The notes under the pieces were generated by a model. That model made no database searches, was not told the origin of the DNA, and saw nothing but the letters and a program-made list of their open reading frames with translations. The translations under genes and the position numbers were made by a program. Positions 17,158 through 25,608 of a stretch of DNA of 34,424 bases are shown piece by piece (position 1 is the first letter of the stretch; every line of letters begins with the position of its first letter). This stretch comes from Cellulosilyticum sp. (GTDB lineage Bacteria; Bacillota; Clostridia; Lachnospirales; Cellulosilyticaceae), in assembly GCA_015058045.1 (NCBI GenBank), contig SVDC01000041.1, positions 1 through 34,424 of the forward strand, written 5' to 3'.

Positions 17158-17742
17158 CTATTCTTTTATTTGCAAACCTAACATTTTACTAAATTCAACA
17201 GACTGCATTAAAGAAATTTTTGCACCTCTTATCTGTTCAAGTTTTACTTTAAGCCCCTCTATTTCACAGGTACTTAAATCAACTCCTCTTAAATTTGTTC
17301 CTATTAATTCAATCTCTTTCATATCACAGTTTTGAAATATTACCCTATTAAACTTACAGTCATCTAAGCCTGCTTGTCTTAAGCTACTCTCTTTAAATAA
17401 GACATCTTTTAATTGACTAGTTCCTAAGACTATATAGTCACATTGACAGTTTTCAAACTTAACCTCTCTGATAGATGCTGCTAATAAATGTGTTCCCATT
17501 AATCTACAATTCTTAAAGCTACAATAATGAATAGATGCTTCTTCTAAATTGATATTAGATAAGTCACATCCAATAAATTCTACATGACTAAACTGTACTC
17601 TATCTAAAGTCACATCAAAAAAATTCACATTTTTAATTATGCAGTCTCTAAACACTACATAAGTGGAATTGACTTCTTCAATAGTGATATTTTCTATCGT
17701 CATACTATTAAATTCATCTTCATTATTAATCTTAAAATGCAT
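17158..17742 (-). CDS. pentapeptide-repeat protein
   Basis: A 194-residue protein built from A(D/N)LXX-like five-residue repeats, visible as CDLSNINLEEASIHYCSFKN and later GTNLRGVDLSTCEIEG. Such sequences fold as a right-handed quadrilateral beta-helix. There is no signal peptide or membrane segment, so it should be cytosolic. Some family members protect DNA gyrase, but nothing in the sequence shows that here. AAAGGAG lies 8 nt before the ATG. It lies between the EEP-family gene upstream and xylB downstream; whether it shares a transcript with either is unclear. Confidence 0.85.
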   Translation of the reverse strand: MHFKINNEDEFNSMTIENITIEEVNSTYVVFRDCIIKNVNFFDVTLDRVQFSHVEFIGCDLSNINLEEASIHYCSFKNCRLMGTHLLAASIREVKFENCQCDYIVLGTSQLKDVLFKESSLRQAGLDDCKFNRVIFQNCDMKEIELIGTNLRGVDLSTCEIEGLKVKLEQIRGAKISLMQSVEFSKMLGLQIKE

Positions 17743-17878
17743 TCTATTTTCTCCTTTTATAAATAGATTTATTAAGCCTATAACTTATAATTAATTTCCC
17801 CATAAAGTAATTCATACTACCTTTAAGTCTAACCAAAGTCATCCTAATATACTATCTACTCATCGTTACTTATCCATC

Positions 17879-18655
17879 TTATTTAAGCCTCAATTCTGCC
17901 ATAATTGGGTAATGATCTGATGGATATCTTCCTTCATGATTATATTTAATAATTTCAACATCCACTACCTCAAATTCTTTTGTTACAAAGATATAATCAA
18001 TATGCCCTCCCTTTTCACGATCTTTAAAAAAACCCATAGTTGTTTTCTGATAAAGTTCAGGCTTTATATCTTGAACAGCTCTCAGTCCATTTAATTGATA
18101 AGCTTTTCTTTTAAATTGTTGCATCATTCTACTGTTAGCCCTCTCATTAAAGTCTCCCATCAAAATACATGGCATCTTCTCTTTTTGTTGACACTTATAC
18201 ATCTCTCTTAAAATCACCTTCATACCATGTTCTCTCGCTATAGGAGAAAGACAATCTAAGTGTGTATTATAAATGCTGACTTTTCTACCATCCTCTAATT
18301 GGTATATAACCCTTGTACAAATTCTTGGGAAAAGTGAATGCCATAAACTACTCCCTTTTTTATGTGGCTCCTTAGATAGCCAAAAAGTTTTATTTTCTAA
18401 TACATGGTATTCTTTTCTCAGTAATACTGTATTTCTCTCCATAAACCAATTTTTCGTTCTACTGACACCCAAATGATGATACTCCTTAAGCTGTCTTTTT
18501 AAATCCTCTGCCATAGTATTGGTTACTTCTTGCAATCCTATAATATCACAATCATATTCTTGTATCGTATCATATACAATCTCACAACGCCCTCTCCATC
18601 TATTGCGAATATCTAATATGTTATCTGCTCTTAGATTAAATGTCATTACTCTCAT
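17879..18655 (-). CDS. endonuclease/exonuclease/phosphatase (EEP) family protein
   Basis: A 258-residue metal-dependent phosphodiesterase-type fold related to DNase I and ExoIII. The motifs appear in order: MTFNLRADN at the N-terminus, GLQEV with the metal-binding glutamate, YNTHLD, MGDFNERANS, and the C-terminal SDHYPIMAEL with the catalytic histidine. No signal peptide is visible, so a cytoplasmic site is likely. A TTG at 18673 would add six residues, but AAAGGA lies inside that extension 9 nt before the ATG at 18655, so I use the ATG. Substrate (nucleic acid, phosphoinositide-like or sugar phosphate) cannot be deduced. The upstream gene is divergent. Confidence 0.85.
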   Translation of the reverse strand: MRVMTFNLRADNILDIRNRWRGRCEIVYDTIQEYDCDIIGLQEVTNTMAEDLKRQLKEYHHLGVSRTKNWFMERNTVLLRKEYHVLENKTFWLSKEPHKKGSSLWHSLFPRICTRVIYQLEDGRKVSIYNTHLDCLSPIAREHGMKVILREMYKCQQKEKMPCILMGDFNERANSRMMQQFKRKAYQLNGLRAVQDIKPELYQKTTMGFFKDREKGGHIDYIFVTKEFEVVDVEIIKYNHEGRYPSDHYPIMAELRLK

Positions 18656-18950
18656 ATGTGCGATTCCTTTCAACTTATGCCTAATCCCCTTTTTATTCCT
18701 TTTTGATCTATTCTATGCCCTATATAGTTCTCATTTATTTATATTTTTTCTAATGTTTCTTCTCTCTACTTATTATAAACCTTATGATCCAATTTTTCTT
18801 TACGCATATTTTTCCTATTCATTGCATATAATATGTTCTAACTCCCTTTTTACAGGGTACATTTTCTTCCTATTAGTTAATGCCTCTCCCCTAATCAATA
18901 TGTAAGGTTTACTAATAGGTAAAAGTTAAAATTAAAAAGGAGGTTATAGT

Positions 18951-19241
18951 ATGGATGATAAAAAAAAATTACTTATAGACTATTTAGATACGAATCTTTT
19001 TATACCCATCTTATATTCTTCTAATGCTTCATATCAGGTGAAACATGATTTTCAGCATACACGAGATTTATTACAAACTTTCTCAGCTAGAGGCATTCTA
19101 AATTTTGTTTGGAATACATTGGGTCATATGGAGGCCAAAATCATATTTTCTAATCGCTTAATAGATGAGGGTTTTTTTGACTATGATCAAATACTAGATA
19201 CATTTAAAAATGAATTTACTTATGATTGGCTTATGTCTTAA
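18951..19241 (+). CDS. small hypothetical protein
   Basis: A 96-residue protein that I do not recognise. AAGGAGG stands 8 nt before the ATG, a strong reason to call it real. It is mixed alpha in character, with no signal peptide or membrane span. The segment around residues 28-62 (SYQVKHDFQHTRDLLQ onward) is amphipathic, and the C-terminus is aromatic (FFDYDQI, TYDWLMS). It starts the plus-strand island, divergent from the EEP-family gene. The next gene has its own promoter, so it is probably monocistronic. Confidence 0.7.
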   Translation: MDDKKKLLIDYLDTNLFIPILYSSNASYQVKHDFQHTRDLLQTFSARGILNFVWNTLGHMEAKIIFSNRLIDEGFFDYDQILDTFKNEFTYDWLMS

Positions 19242-19250
19242 GTTTAGGAA

Positions 19251-19279
19251 TTGATACTCCTTCACAATTTGGTTATAAT
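19251..19279 (+). promoter_or_regulatory. strong sigma-A promoter for the 144-residue protein gene
   Basis: TTGATA (19251-19256) and a perfect TATAAT (19274-19279) are separated by exactly 17 nt. It starts 10 nt after the stop of the previous gene and 50 nt before the next ATG. This is one of the clearest promoters in the window. Confidence 0.75.
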
Positions 19280-19328
19280 AAGAAATAAAATATAATTTTA
19301 TCTTAATACTAGGTAAGGAGTCTTAATT

Positions 19329-19763
19329 ATGCGACGTTATGCCAAATTATCTACTTTAGACTTAACTCATTTTCAAGAAATTCTAAAATTCTTCTTTGAT
19401 AGATGCGACAAAGTAAATATTTATTTTCCAAATGCTTCTCAAGGAGCACCTTCACAAGAAATTACTTCTTTTAAAAATAAATTTTTAGCTGCTACTCATA
19501 TTATCGAAGAGAGTGAAGAATTAGCAAGCTTAGAAGAAACCTTAGAAGAAAAAGAAGGCTTTACAATGGTTATTGCTTCACTTACTTCTGAAGTAAAAGA
19601 ATTACTTCTAGAAATGAAACCTCAATTCCACTTAAGTTTAGGACTTATTTCTGGTGAAAAAGTACTCTTCTATTTAGGAGATGAAGATGAATGTGTTATC
19701 GAGGCTAATGAAAACTCAGAAATTTTTAATTCTAGCCTTTTTGAGTCATTCCAAATTATATAA
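19329..19763 (+). CDS. hypothetical cytosolic protein of 144 residues
   Basis: A 144-residue acidic protein without signal peptide or membrane span that I do not recognise. Residues 55-80 are very glutamate-rich (EESEELASLEETLEEKEG), likely an amphipathic or coiled helix, followed by alternating strands around FTMVIASLT, FHLSLGLISG and KVLFYLGDEDE. TAAGGAG precedes the ATG by 8 nt. A strong promoter before it and a strong terminator after it mark it as a single-gene transcription unit, suggesting high or independently controlled expression. Function unknown. Confidence 0.7.
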   Translation: MRRYAKLSTLDLTHFQEILKFFFDRCDKVNIYFPNASQGAPSQEITSFKNKFLAATHIIEESEELASLEETLEEKEGFTMVIASLTSEVKELLLEMKPQFHLSLGLISGEKVLFYLGDEDECVIEANENSEIFNSSLFESFQII

Positions 19764-19772
19764 ATGATTTCT

Positions 19773-19815
19773 AATGAGAGTGTTGTGACCGTATAAACAA
19801 CACTCTCATTTTTTT
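19773..19815 (+). terminator. strong intrinsic terminator
   Basis: AATGAGAGTGTTGT (19773-19786) pairs perfectly over 14 bp with ACAACACTCTCATT (19797-19810) across a 10-nt loop. It is followed by TTTTTCT. It ends the transcript of the 144-residue protein. Confidence 0.9.
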
Positions 19816-19964
19816 CTATTAATCTTCTCATCATTTTTTAATCTTTCTCTTATTTCCTTCTCATTCTTTCTGGCTATACTAATATCAGCAAATAAAATAA
19901 ACGTTAACCATTCATATATTAAAACAAATTGGATATACGTTATTACATATGGGGAGAGATTATA

Positions 19965-20366
19965 ATGGGAACAATTACTTTAGAACAAGTTGATCTAGTA
20001 ATGCAAAGAGCAAATGTTTCATTCACAGAGGCAAAAGAAGCCTTAGAACAATGTGGTGGGGATACAGTGGAAGCATTACTTCTTTTAGAAAAATCTAAAA
20101 AAGTTAATTCTGATACAACTACATCTCAAGGTGGCTTTAAGAACTTTTTATCTAAAATTCATTCTACAAGTTTTATCCTTAGAAAAGATGAGCAAATCTT
20201 TATTGATGTACCTCTTACTATTGCCATCCTTGCCTTAATTTTCTGCTGCTATTTATCAATTACTGCCCTTATTATTGCTATTATCTTAGGCATCAAAGTA
20301 GAAATCAAAGGCCAAAATACTGTAGCTGAAAAATTAAATTCTACCATTGACCTAATGAAAAAATAA
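19965..20366 (+). CDS. DUF4342-like protein with UBA-like N-terminus, first of a tandem pair
   Basis: A 133-residue protein. Residues 1-45 form a UBA-like three-helix module of the kind found in elongation factor Ts and nascent-chain factors (TLEQVDLVMQRANVSFTEAK, then GGDTVEALLLLEK). A short linker leads to a C-terminal DUF4342-like region with a hydrophobic stretch (about 88-110) that could span or touch the membrane. A TTG at 19929 extends the frame, but GGGGAG lies 8 nt before the ATG at 19965, which also matches the start of its paralogue. The next gene is its close paralogue, 41 bp on. Function is unknown; a role near membranes or nascent proteins would be speculation. Confidence 0.78.
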   Translation: MGTITLEQVDLVMQRANVSFTEAKEALEQCGGDTVEALLLLEKSKKVNSDTTTSQGGFKNFLSKIHSTSFILRKDEQIFIDVPLTIAILALIFCCYLSITALIIAIILGIKVEIKGQNTVAEKLNSTIDLMKK

Positions 20367-20407
20367 TATTACTTATAAATCTATAAATCATATTAGGAGA
20401 AAAAATT

Positions 20408-20812
20408 ATGGCAACTATTACATTAGAACAAATCGATTTAATTATGCAAAGAGCTCATGTTTCCTTTTCAGAAGCAAAAAAGGCACTTGAACACTGTAAT
20501 GGAGACGTGGTAGAAGCGCTGCTCTACTTAGAAAAAGTTGAAAAAATTGAAACTCAAAAAACATCATCCTCTACGGATAAAGTAACTTCCTTTATTAATA
20601 CACTCAATGCAACTACTTTTATTATGAAAAAAAAGGAGCGAACTTACGTGAATGTCCCTCTTTCTGTTGCATTAATTGCCATTATCCTTTGTTTTCATGT
20701 ATCGTTTATTACCATTATCATTGCCCTTATTCTAGGTATTAAAATTAGCATTGTTGGTGAAAACGATATCGCAAACAAAATTAATTCTACAATTAATGAA
20801 CTCAAGAAATAA
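20408..20812 (+). CDS. DUF4342-like protein with UBA-like N-terminus, second of a tandem pair
   Basis: A 134-residue paralogue of the preceding gene, colinear over its whole length: TLEQIDLIMQRAHVSFSEAK, a helix with GDVVEALLYLEK, a variable linker rich in T and S, then ATTFIMKKKERTYVNVPLS, a hydrophobic segment and KINSTINELKK at the end. TAGGAG stands 8 nt before the ATG. The linker is the most diverged part, so the pair arose by tandem duplication and kept both end domains. It is probably cotranscribed with its twin; a hairpin at 20826-20859 follows. Function unknown. Confidence 0.78.
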   Translation: MATITLEQIDLIMQRAHVSFSEAKKALEHCNGDVVEALLYLEKVEKIETQKTSSSTDKVTSFINTLNATTFIMKKKERTYVNVPLSVALIAIILCFHVSFITIIIALILGIKISIVGENDIANKINSTINELKK

Positions 20813-20825
20813 TTCTTATAAGCTA

Positions 20826-20859
20826 AAAGGGTGTTTGCATATAAAGTGCAGCACCCTTT
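20826..20859 (+). terminator. hairpin between the DUF4342 pair and the two-component genes
   Basis: AAAGGGTG (20826-20833) pairs with CACCCTTT (20852-20859), with TGC/GCA pairing further in. It lacks a clear U-run (CATAACTT follows), so it may terminate only partly and allow read-through to the response regulator. Confidence 0.5.
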
Positions 20860-20977
20860 CATAACTTATACTTCTAGATTTTATAAAGTATATCTAACTA
20901 TTTATTCTATATTTCAATTCATCTACATCCCGATTAAGTTTTATGATAAACTATTATCAAAATATTCATTTAAGAAG

Positions 20978-21673
20978 GTGATTTATATCAAAAATATATT
21001 AATTATAGAAGATGAAGTAAAAATTGCACGTTTCTTAGAATTAGAATTACATCATGAAGGCTATGAAGTTTCCACCTGTCATGATGGTAGGGAGGGCTTA
21101 AACATGGCACTTTCTAATACTTATGATTTACTTATATTAGATGTTATGCTCCCTTCGTTAAATGGTATGGAAGTGTTAAGACGTATTCGTCAAGTCTCAG
21201 AGCTTCCTGTTATTATGCTTACTGCTAAAGATGATGTAATGGATAAGGTTATGGGATTAGATCTTGGAGCTCAAGATTACCTGACTAAGCCTTTTGCTAT
21301 TGAAGAATTATTAGCACGTATCCGTGTCTTATTTAAATTAAAATCAGGTACTACCTCTGTTGCTGCTTCTCAAAATTCACTTACTTGTGGTCAGCTTACC
21401 TTATATCCTGATAAATTTGAAGTGAATTATAATAACACCCCTATTATCCTTACTAAAAAAGAATTTGAACTTCTTGAATATCTTATGAAAAATAAAGATA
21501 TTGCCTTAACACGTGATCAAATCTTAGAAAATGTATGGGGATATAACTATATTGGCGATACTAATATTGTAGATGTATACATTCGTTATCTTCGAAATAA
21601 AATTGATCAACCTTTTCAAAAAAAACTTATCCATACTATTAGGGGGATTGGCTATCAACTAAAAGATAATTAA
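20978..21673 (+). CDS. OmpR-family response regulator (ArlR/CutR-like), unusual start
   Basis: About 228-231 residues. The receiver domain begins KNILIIEDEVKIARF, has the phosphoacceptor in LILDVMLP and lysine in LTKPFAIEELLARI; the winged helix ends VYIRYLRNKID and TIRGIGYQLKDN. The start is odd: no ATG or TTG is at the expected place. AAGAAGGTGAT, nearly a perfect anti-Shine-Dalgarno complement, lies 8 nt before an ATC at 20987 that aligns with the usual Met before KNILIIEDE. The only standard start nearby is the GTG at 20978, which is part of that ribosome site; I give it as the conservative boundary. The frame stays open upstream to 20831 but that part overlaps the hairpin and is not conserved-looking. 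The sensor kinase follows after 19 bp. Confidence 0.88.
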   Translation: MIYIKNILIIEDEVKIARFLELELHHEGYEVSTCHDGREGLNMALSNTYDLLILDVMLPSLNGMEVLRRIRQVSELPVIMLTAKDDVMDKVMGLDLGAQDYLTKPFAIEELLARIRVLFKLKSGTTSVAASQNSLTCGQLTLYPDKFEVNYNNTPIILTKKEFELLEYLMKNKDIALTRDQILENVWGYNYIGDTNIVDVYIRYLRNKIDQPFQKKLIHTIRGIGYQLKDN

Positions 21674-21692
21674 TGAAAGGAGGAATTCAATA

Positions 21693-22853
21693 ATGAGACA
21701 TCTATTTAAAAATATCTATGGTTTCTTTACTTTCATTATTAAGTTTTTCCTAGCATTATTAAATGGTATTTTTATTTTAATTTATAATATCTTTAACTTC
21801 TTTATCAGACGTTTTAAATTCTCTATGGGTTTTAAAATTAATTTTGTCTATAGCTTACTCTATATCATTCTTTTCTATCTAACTTATATGGGAAGCTATA
21901 ATACACTCATGTTTTATCTTGAAACACATCCTGATTCATTAGAAGTAGCACTCTTAGATTATATTAATATTCTTCCTGCTATACTCATTATTTCTTTTGG
22001 ATTCTTTTCATTTCTAGGTAATCATCTTGTTCATAAGCTTCTAAAACCCATTAAGGATATGACAGATCGAGTAAAAGATATTAATGGAACAAGCCTGAAC
22101 CGTTTAGATACTAATGTGGCAAAAGATGAATTAAAAGATTTAGCTATTACTTTTAATGAAATGCTCGATCGTTTAGAGCTTTATATGAATCAACAAAAAC
22201 AATTTGTCTCTGATGCCTCTCATGAGCTCCGTACGCCTATAGCCATCATCCAAGGATATACCGAAATGCTCGAACGTTGGGGGAAAGATGATCCAGCTAT
22301 TCTTGAAGAGAGCATTAACTCTCTTTCTCAAGAAACAGCTAATATGAAACAACTTCTTGAAAAACTACTCTTTCTATCGAGAAGTGATAAGAAAACCCTA
22401 AAGGTAGATAAAGAGATATTTAATCTATCTCAGCTTTGCTATGAAGTTATTAAGGAAACAGGATTTATTGATGATGAACATGATATCTTATCTAAAATAA
22501 CTGATGATGTCATGCTATCTGGAGATAAAGGAATGATTAAAGAATTAATTCGTATCTTAATGGATAATGCCTTAAAATATACACCTGAAGGTGGCACTAT
22601 TACACTTGGTTGCAATCGATCCAAACAAAATGTTATCTTGTCTATTCAAGATACAGGTATTGGTATTGCACGTGAACATATTCCCCATCTTTTTGAACGC
22701 TTTTATCGCATTGATGAGGCTAGAAATAAAAGTACTGGTGGAACTGGTCTTGGTCTTGCTATTGCTCATCAAATTATTAAAGCACATGATGCTCAGATTT
22801 CCGTTACAAGTGAGGTAAATCAAGGTACTTCTTTTCTTATTTTCTTTAATTGA
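21693..22853 (+). CDS. membrane sensor histidine kinase (ArlS-like)
   Basis: A 386-residue kinase partnered with the preceding regulator. The first 112 residues hold three hydrophobic segments (about 11-38, 49-66, 93-112), so most sensing is probably within or close to the membrane; the exposed loop between the last two is only about 25 residues. HAMP (about 113-165) precedes the H-box SDASHELRTPIAIIQGY with His177. The ATPase domain has DNALKYTPEGG, DTGIGI and GGTGLGLAIAHQI. AAAGGAGG lies upstream of the ATG. The short extracellular part resembles intramembrane-sensing kinases, but the stimulus cannot be inferred. Confidence 0.92.
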   Translation: MRHLFKNIYGFFTFIIKFFLALLNGIFILIYNIFNFFIRRFKFSMGFKINFVYSLLYIILFYLTYMGSYNTLMFYLETHPDSLEVALLDYINILPAILIISFGFFSFLGNHLVHKLLKPIKDMTDRVKDINGTSLNRLDTNVAKDELKDLAITFNEMLDRLELYMNQQKQFVSDASHELRTPIAIIQGYTEMLERWGKDDPAILEESINSLSQETANMKQLLEKLLFLSRSDKKTLKVDKEIFNLSQLCYEVIKETGFIDDEHDILSKITDDVMLSGDKGMIKELIRILMDNALKYTPEGGTITLGCNRSKQNVILSIQDTGIGIAREHIPHLFERFYRIDEARNKSTGGTGLGLAIAHQIIKAHDAQISVTSEVNQGTSFLIFFN

Positions 22854-23063
22854 TAGGGACTCAAGATTTTTTCAACTGTCTTTAAATCTATATGATTTTA
22901 TTTTTATTACTATTTAAACTTTAGACTATAGAAATCTGTGTGACTTTGGATACAAAAACTATCCCAATGTGTTAATAGTTGATTGTAGCATGTTGATAAC
23001 CTAAAAAGCATTTTAATATTCTAAGCCATAAACTACACATAGATTAGTTTTCACTTTTAATCT
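22854..23063. other. spacer between convergent genes, nothing recognised
   Basis: The 305-nt gap 22854-23158 separates the plus-strand sensor kinase from the minus-strand stalk-domain protein. Apart from the bidirectional terminator at 23064-23110 it is AT-rich and I see no open frame with a ribosome site, RNA gene or repeat. Confidence 0.6.
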
Positions 23064-23110
23064 AAAAATAAAATGAGTAGCTATATTCACCAGCTACTCA
23101 TTTTATTTTT
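23064..23110. terminator. bidirectional terminator between convergent genes
   Basis: A perfect 19-bp inverted repeat: the left arm 23064-23082 begins with five A and ends GAGTAGCT, the right arm 23092-23110 is its exact complement, with a 9-nt loop. T-runs on the distal side in both directions fit termination of both flanking genes. Confidence 0.9.
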
Positions 23111-23158
23111 TATGAAATTTATCTTGATCTATTTAAACCACTTATTTTTTAATATCAA

Positions 23159-25507
23159 CTACCACTGACTCTTTGGTATAAATCCAAGTAATGTTGGTGC
23201 AGCAGAACCATTTGGTAATAGATATTCAATCGTTACAGTTTCACCTTTTTTAATTGTACCTAATACGACTGCTTTAGTCGTTGTACCACTAAAGATTCCT
23301 TTACCTGGCATATTATAAACTGTATCATTCCATTTTACTGCTCCTTGGAATATACCACCTCTGTTATTTAGAATGACACCCATATCTTCCTGTGCTGTAA
23401 CTGTAATATAATATGAAATTCCAAAGTTTCCTGTATTCTCTACAGGTAATTGTGTACGTTCATCATAGCCAACTGCCCATTCGCCTGAATTCACTACGCC
23501 AAGTGTTAATCTTTCTGCCTGAGTACCATCTAAACTTAAATTATAGTTAATACCTACTTTATCATAGGTTCCACTATAATGGACACCATCTGCAGGATAA
23601 TAATATAAGCTATCTAAATTCTCTAAAGTATGACTTACACCTAAATTGGCAACCGTAAACTTTGCTTCTCCAGTTGTTTCAACATCCATATGACCTGAGA
23701 TACAGGTATTATTTCCCCATGTTTTATCATAGATATATTTTTTCTCTTTTGGTTGTAAAATAATAGTCTCTGGTGCAATAGTTCCACTTAAGTAATCATA
23801 TAAACTCATTTGACCAACCCTTAAAATGTCTGTTGCAGGTCCTTTAATTGCCTTATTCTTTAATGTTACTGTAATTGGCTGATCTGTTGGATTTTCAACA
23901 ACTAAGGCTAATCTTTGCTTTTCTGTTGATTCTACTTTATTAATATGGTGAATTAAGATTCTCCCTATACCATTAATACTGTCTCTATATAAAATTCCTT
24001 GCCCTTTTACATCTTCTGGTGAATCACTCATAATAAGCGTTCCATTTCGATAAGATAAACCTAAAACCTCAGCTTGCTTATATGTTAAATAATTTGTTCC
24101 TTCAAAGTTATCAATCCATTCTCCAATAAGCCCTGTAGAAAACTTATAGTTTAACTCTGTATCTCTAACTTCATTTGAAATATGTACTGTTGTTTGATAG
24201 CCTACGCTACGATTTCCATAAGCATCATCTAAATAAAGCGTTACAACATAATCACCTTCTGTGAAAATCATATTCGGCTTTCCTAATGTTGCTCTATTTT
24301 CTGCTTCTTCCAGTTTTCTATAAGTCCATTTACCTTCTGTTACCGTTTCCCACGATTCATTTTCATAAGTATATGGTAAAAATTCAATAGGCTCCCCTTG
24401 TGCAAAGCTAGATTTAACAGGCTCTAAGCTTGTAATAACTGGGGCTTGGTTAGGTAAAATAGTAACTGTTTGGTAACTCCAATCACTCCATGTTCCCTTT
24501 GAATCTTGTACTTTTAAACCAATTGTATATGTACCTGCACGAGGTGTCTTAAACATATTGCTTAATTCTTTATTGGTAACTGTTTTTTCTCCTACAACAC
24601 ACCATAGGTGATCTTTAATTGTATCGCCATCTGGATCATAGCTTTCATTTATTACCGATACAACTTGCCCTGCAATATAATTTTCTGGGAAATAAAAAGA
24701 AGGTATTGGTGCTTGATTTTGTATAACTGGCTTACTTCCTTTATGTAATGTAATGGTTTTCGTATCACTATTATAATCTACTTGTACATTAAGTGCTTCA
24801 CTTAAGAATCTTAATGGTACTAACGTAACATTATCTTTTACTGTAGGTTCCACTTGTAACTCTACCTCTAAACCATTTATTAATGCAATTTTACTCCCTA
24901 TTGTTACACTAACCACTGTCCCATCCTTTGACATTGTAACAGTCTTTGTTTCTGCATTCCAATCTACTTGTGCTCCGACAACTTTATCTCCAACAAATCG
25001 CATAGGTAATAAAGTTGTATCATTAATAACAGTTGGTGCACTAATTAACTCTTCTTCTATACCATCTACTATCGCTACCTTAGAATCTAATGTTAAGATA
25101 ACCTTATTTATTAAATCTAGATTTTGAGTTGAATCTGTATTACCTTGTTCTGGATTCAGCATATCTTCTGATTCATTTCCATTTAGTTGATCACCTACAA
25201 TAGGTGTATCTCCTAGTGAATCTGTATTTTCCTGTCCTTCTGAAGTCTCTACGCCATTCTCATTCACTTGATTCTCTAAACCAGTTAAATTTTGTTCAAG
25301 TTGCTTATCTCCTGTTTCACCTGTCTCATTAGCTACTGACTGATCTTGTATTATATTATTATCAATTATTTCAAATTGAGCTTGATCATCTATATTGACT
25401 AATGATGTTGTTTCTATATTATTTATTACAGATAAATTTTCTGCATATAGACTTTGACTTCCTATAATAAGGGATAGTCCTAATGCACTCCATAATTTTT
25501 TATTCAT
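23159..25507 (-). CDS. secreted protein with copper-amine-oxidase-like stalk domain and PKD-like domains
   Basis: A 782-residue exported protein. The signal peptide covers residues 1-22 (cleavage near SLYA/E). Residues 45-133 are an acidic, Asn/Glu/Gln-rich linker. Residues 135-256 carry the copper amine oxidase N-terminal-like stalk domain as two similar halves (TLLPMRFVGDKVVGAQVDWN and TLVPLRFLSEALNVQVDYN). Two PKD-like beta-sandwich domains follow at about 265-350 and 353-440, the first with SYDPDGD. The last 330 residues are beta-rich and unrecognised. No LPXTG, membrane anchor or S-layer motif is visible. It is probably wall-associated or secreted with an adhesive or scaffold role (inference). 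GAGGTGA precedes the ATG. Confidence 0.82.
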   Translation of the reverse strand: MNKKLWSALGLSLIIGSQSLYAENLSVINNIETTSLVNIDDQAQFEIIDNNIIQDQSVANETGETGDKQLEQNLTGLENQVNENGVETSEGQENTDSLGDTPIVGDQLNGNESEDMLNPEQGNTDSTQNLDLINKVILTLDSKVAIVDGIEEELISAPTVINDTTLLPMRFVGDKVVGAQVDWNAETKTVTMSKDGTVVSVTIGSKIALINGLEVELQVEPTVKDNVTLVPLRFLSEALNVQVDYNSDTKTITLHKGSKPVIQNQAPIPSFYFPENYIAGQVVSVINESYDPDGDTIKDHLWCVVGEKTVTNKELSNMFKTPRAGTYTIGLKVQDSKGTWSDWSYQTVTILPNQAPVITSLEPVKSSFAQGEPIEFLPYTYENESWETVTEGKWTYRKLEEAENRATLGKPNMIFTEGDYVVTLYLDDAYGNRSVGYQTTVHISNEVRDTELNYKFSTGLIGEWIDNFEGTNYLTYKQAEVLGLSYRNGTLIMSDSPEDVKGQGILYRDSINGIGRILIHHINKVESTEKQRLALVVENPTDQPITVTLKNKAIKGPATDILRVGQMSLYDYLSGTIAPETIILQPKEKKYIYDKTWGNNTCISGHMDVETTGEAKFTVANLGVSHTLENLDSLYYYPADGVHYSGTYDKVGINYNLSLDGTQAERLTLGVVNSGEWAVGYDERTQLPVENTGNFGISYYITVTAQEDMGVILNNRGGIFQGAVKWNDTVYNMPGKGIFSGTTTKAVVLGTIKKGETVTIEYLLPNGSAAPTLLGFIPKSQW

Positions 25508-25608
25508 TACTTCACCTCAAAATTGTTATTCTTTTTTAACTTCCCCATTATAGCATAAGAGTTTATTCAATATACCATTTATTAGGTATTCTTAATCTAA
25601 CCGTAATA

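Noticed and set aside
18519..18905. A 128-residue hydrophobic plus-strand frame
   Set aside because: Its first part is antisense to the EEP-family gene, the rest is AT-rich spacer giving Phe/Leu/Tyr-rich translation, and there is no ribosome site.
20831..20977. N-terminal extension of the response regulator to 20831
   Set aside because: It would begin inside a hairpin, adds about 50 residues with no family counterpart, and the strong ribosome site lies downstream.
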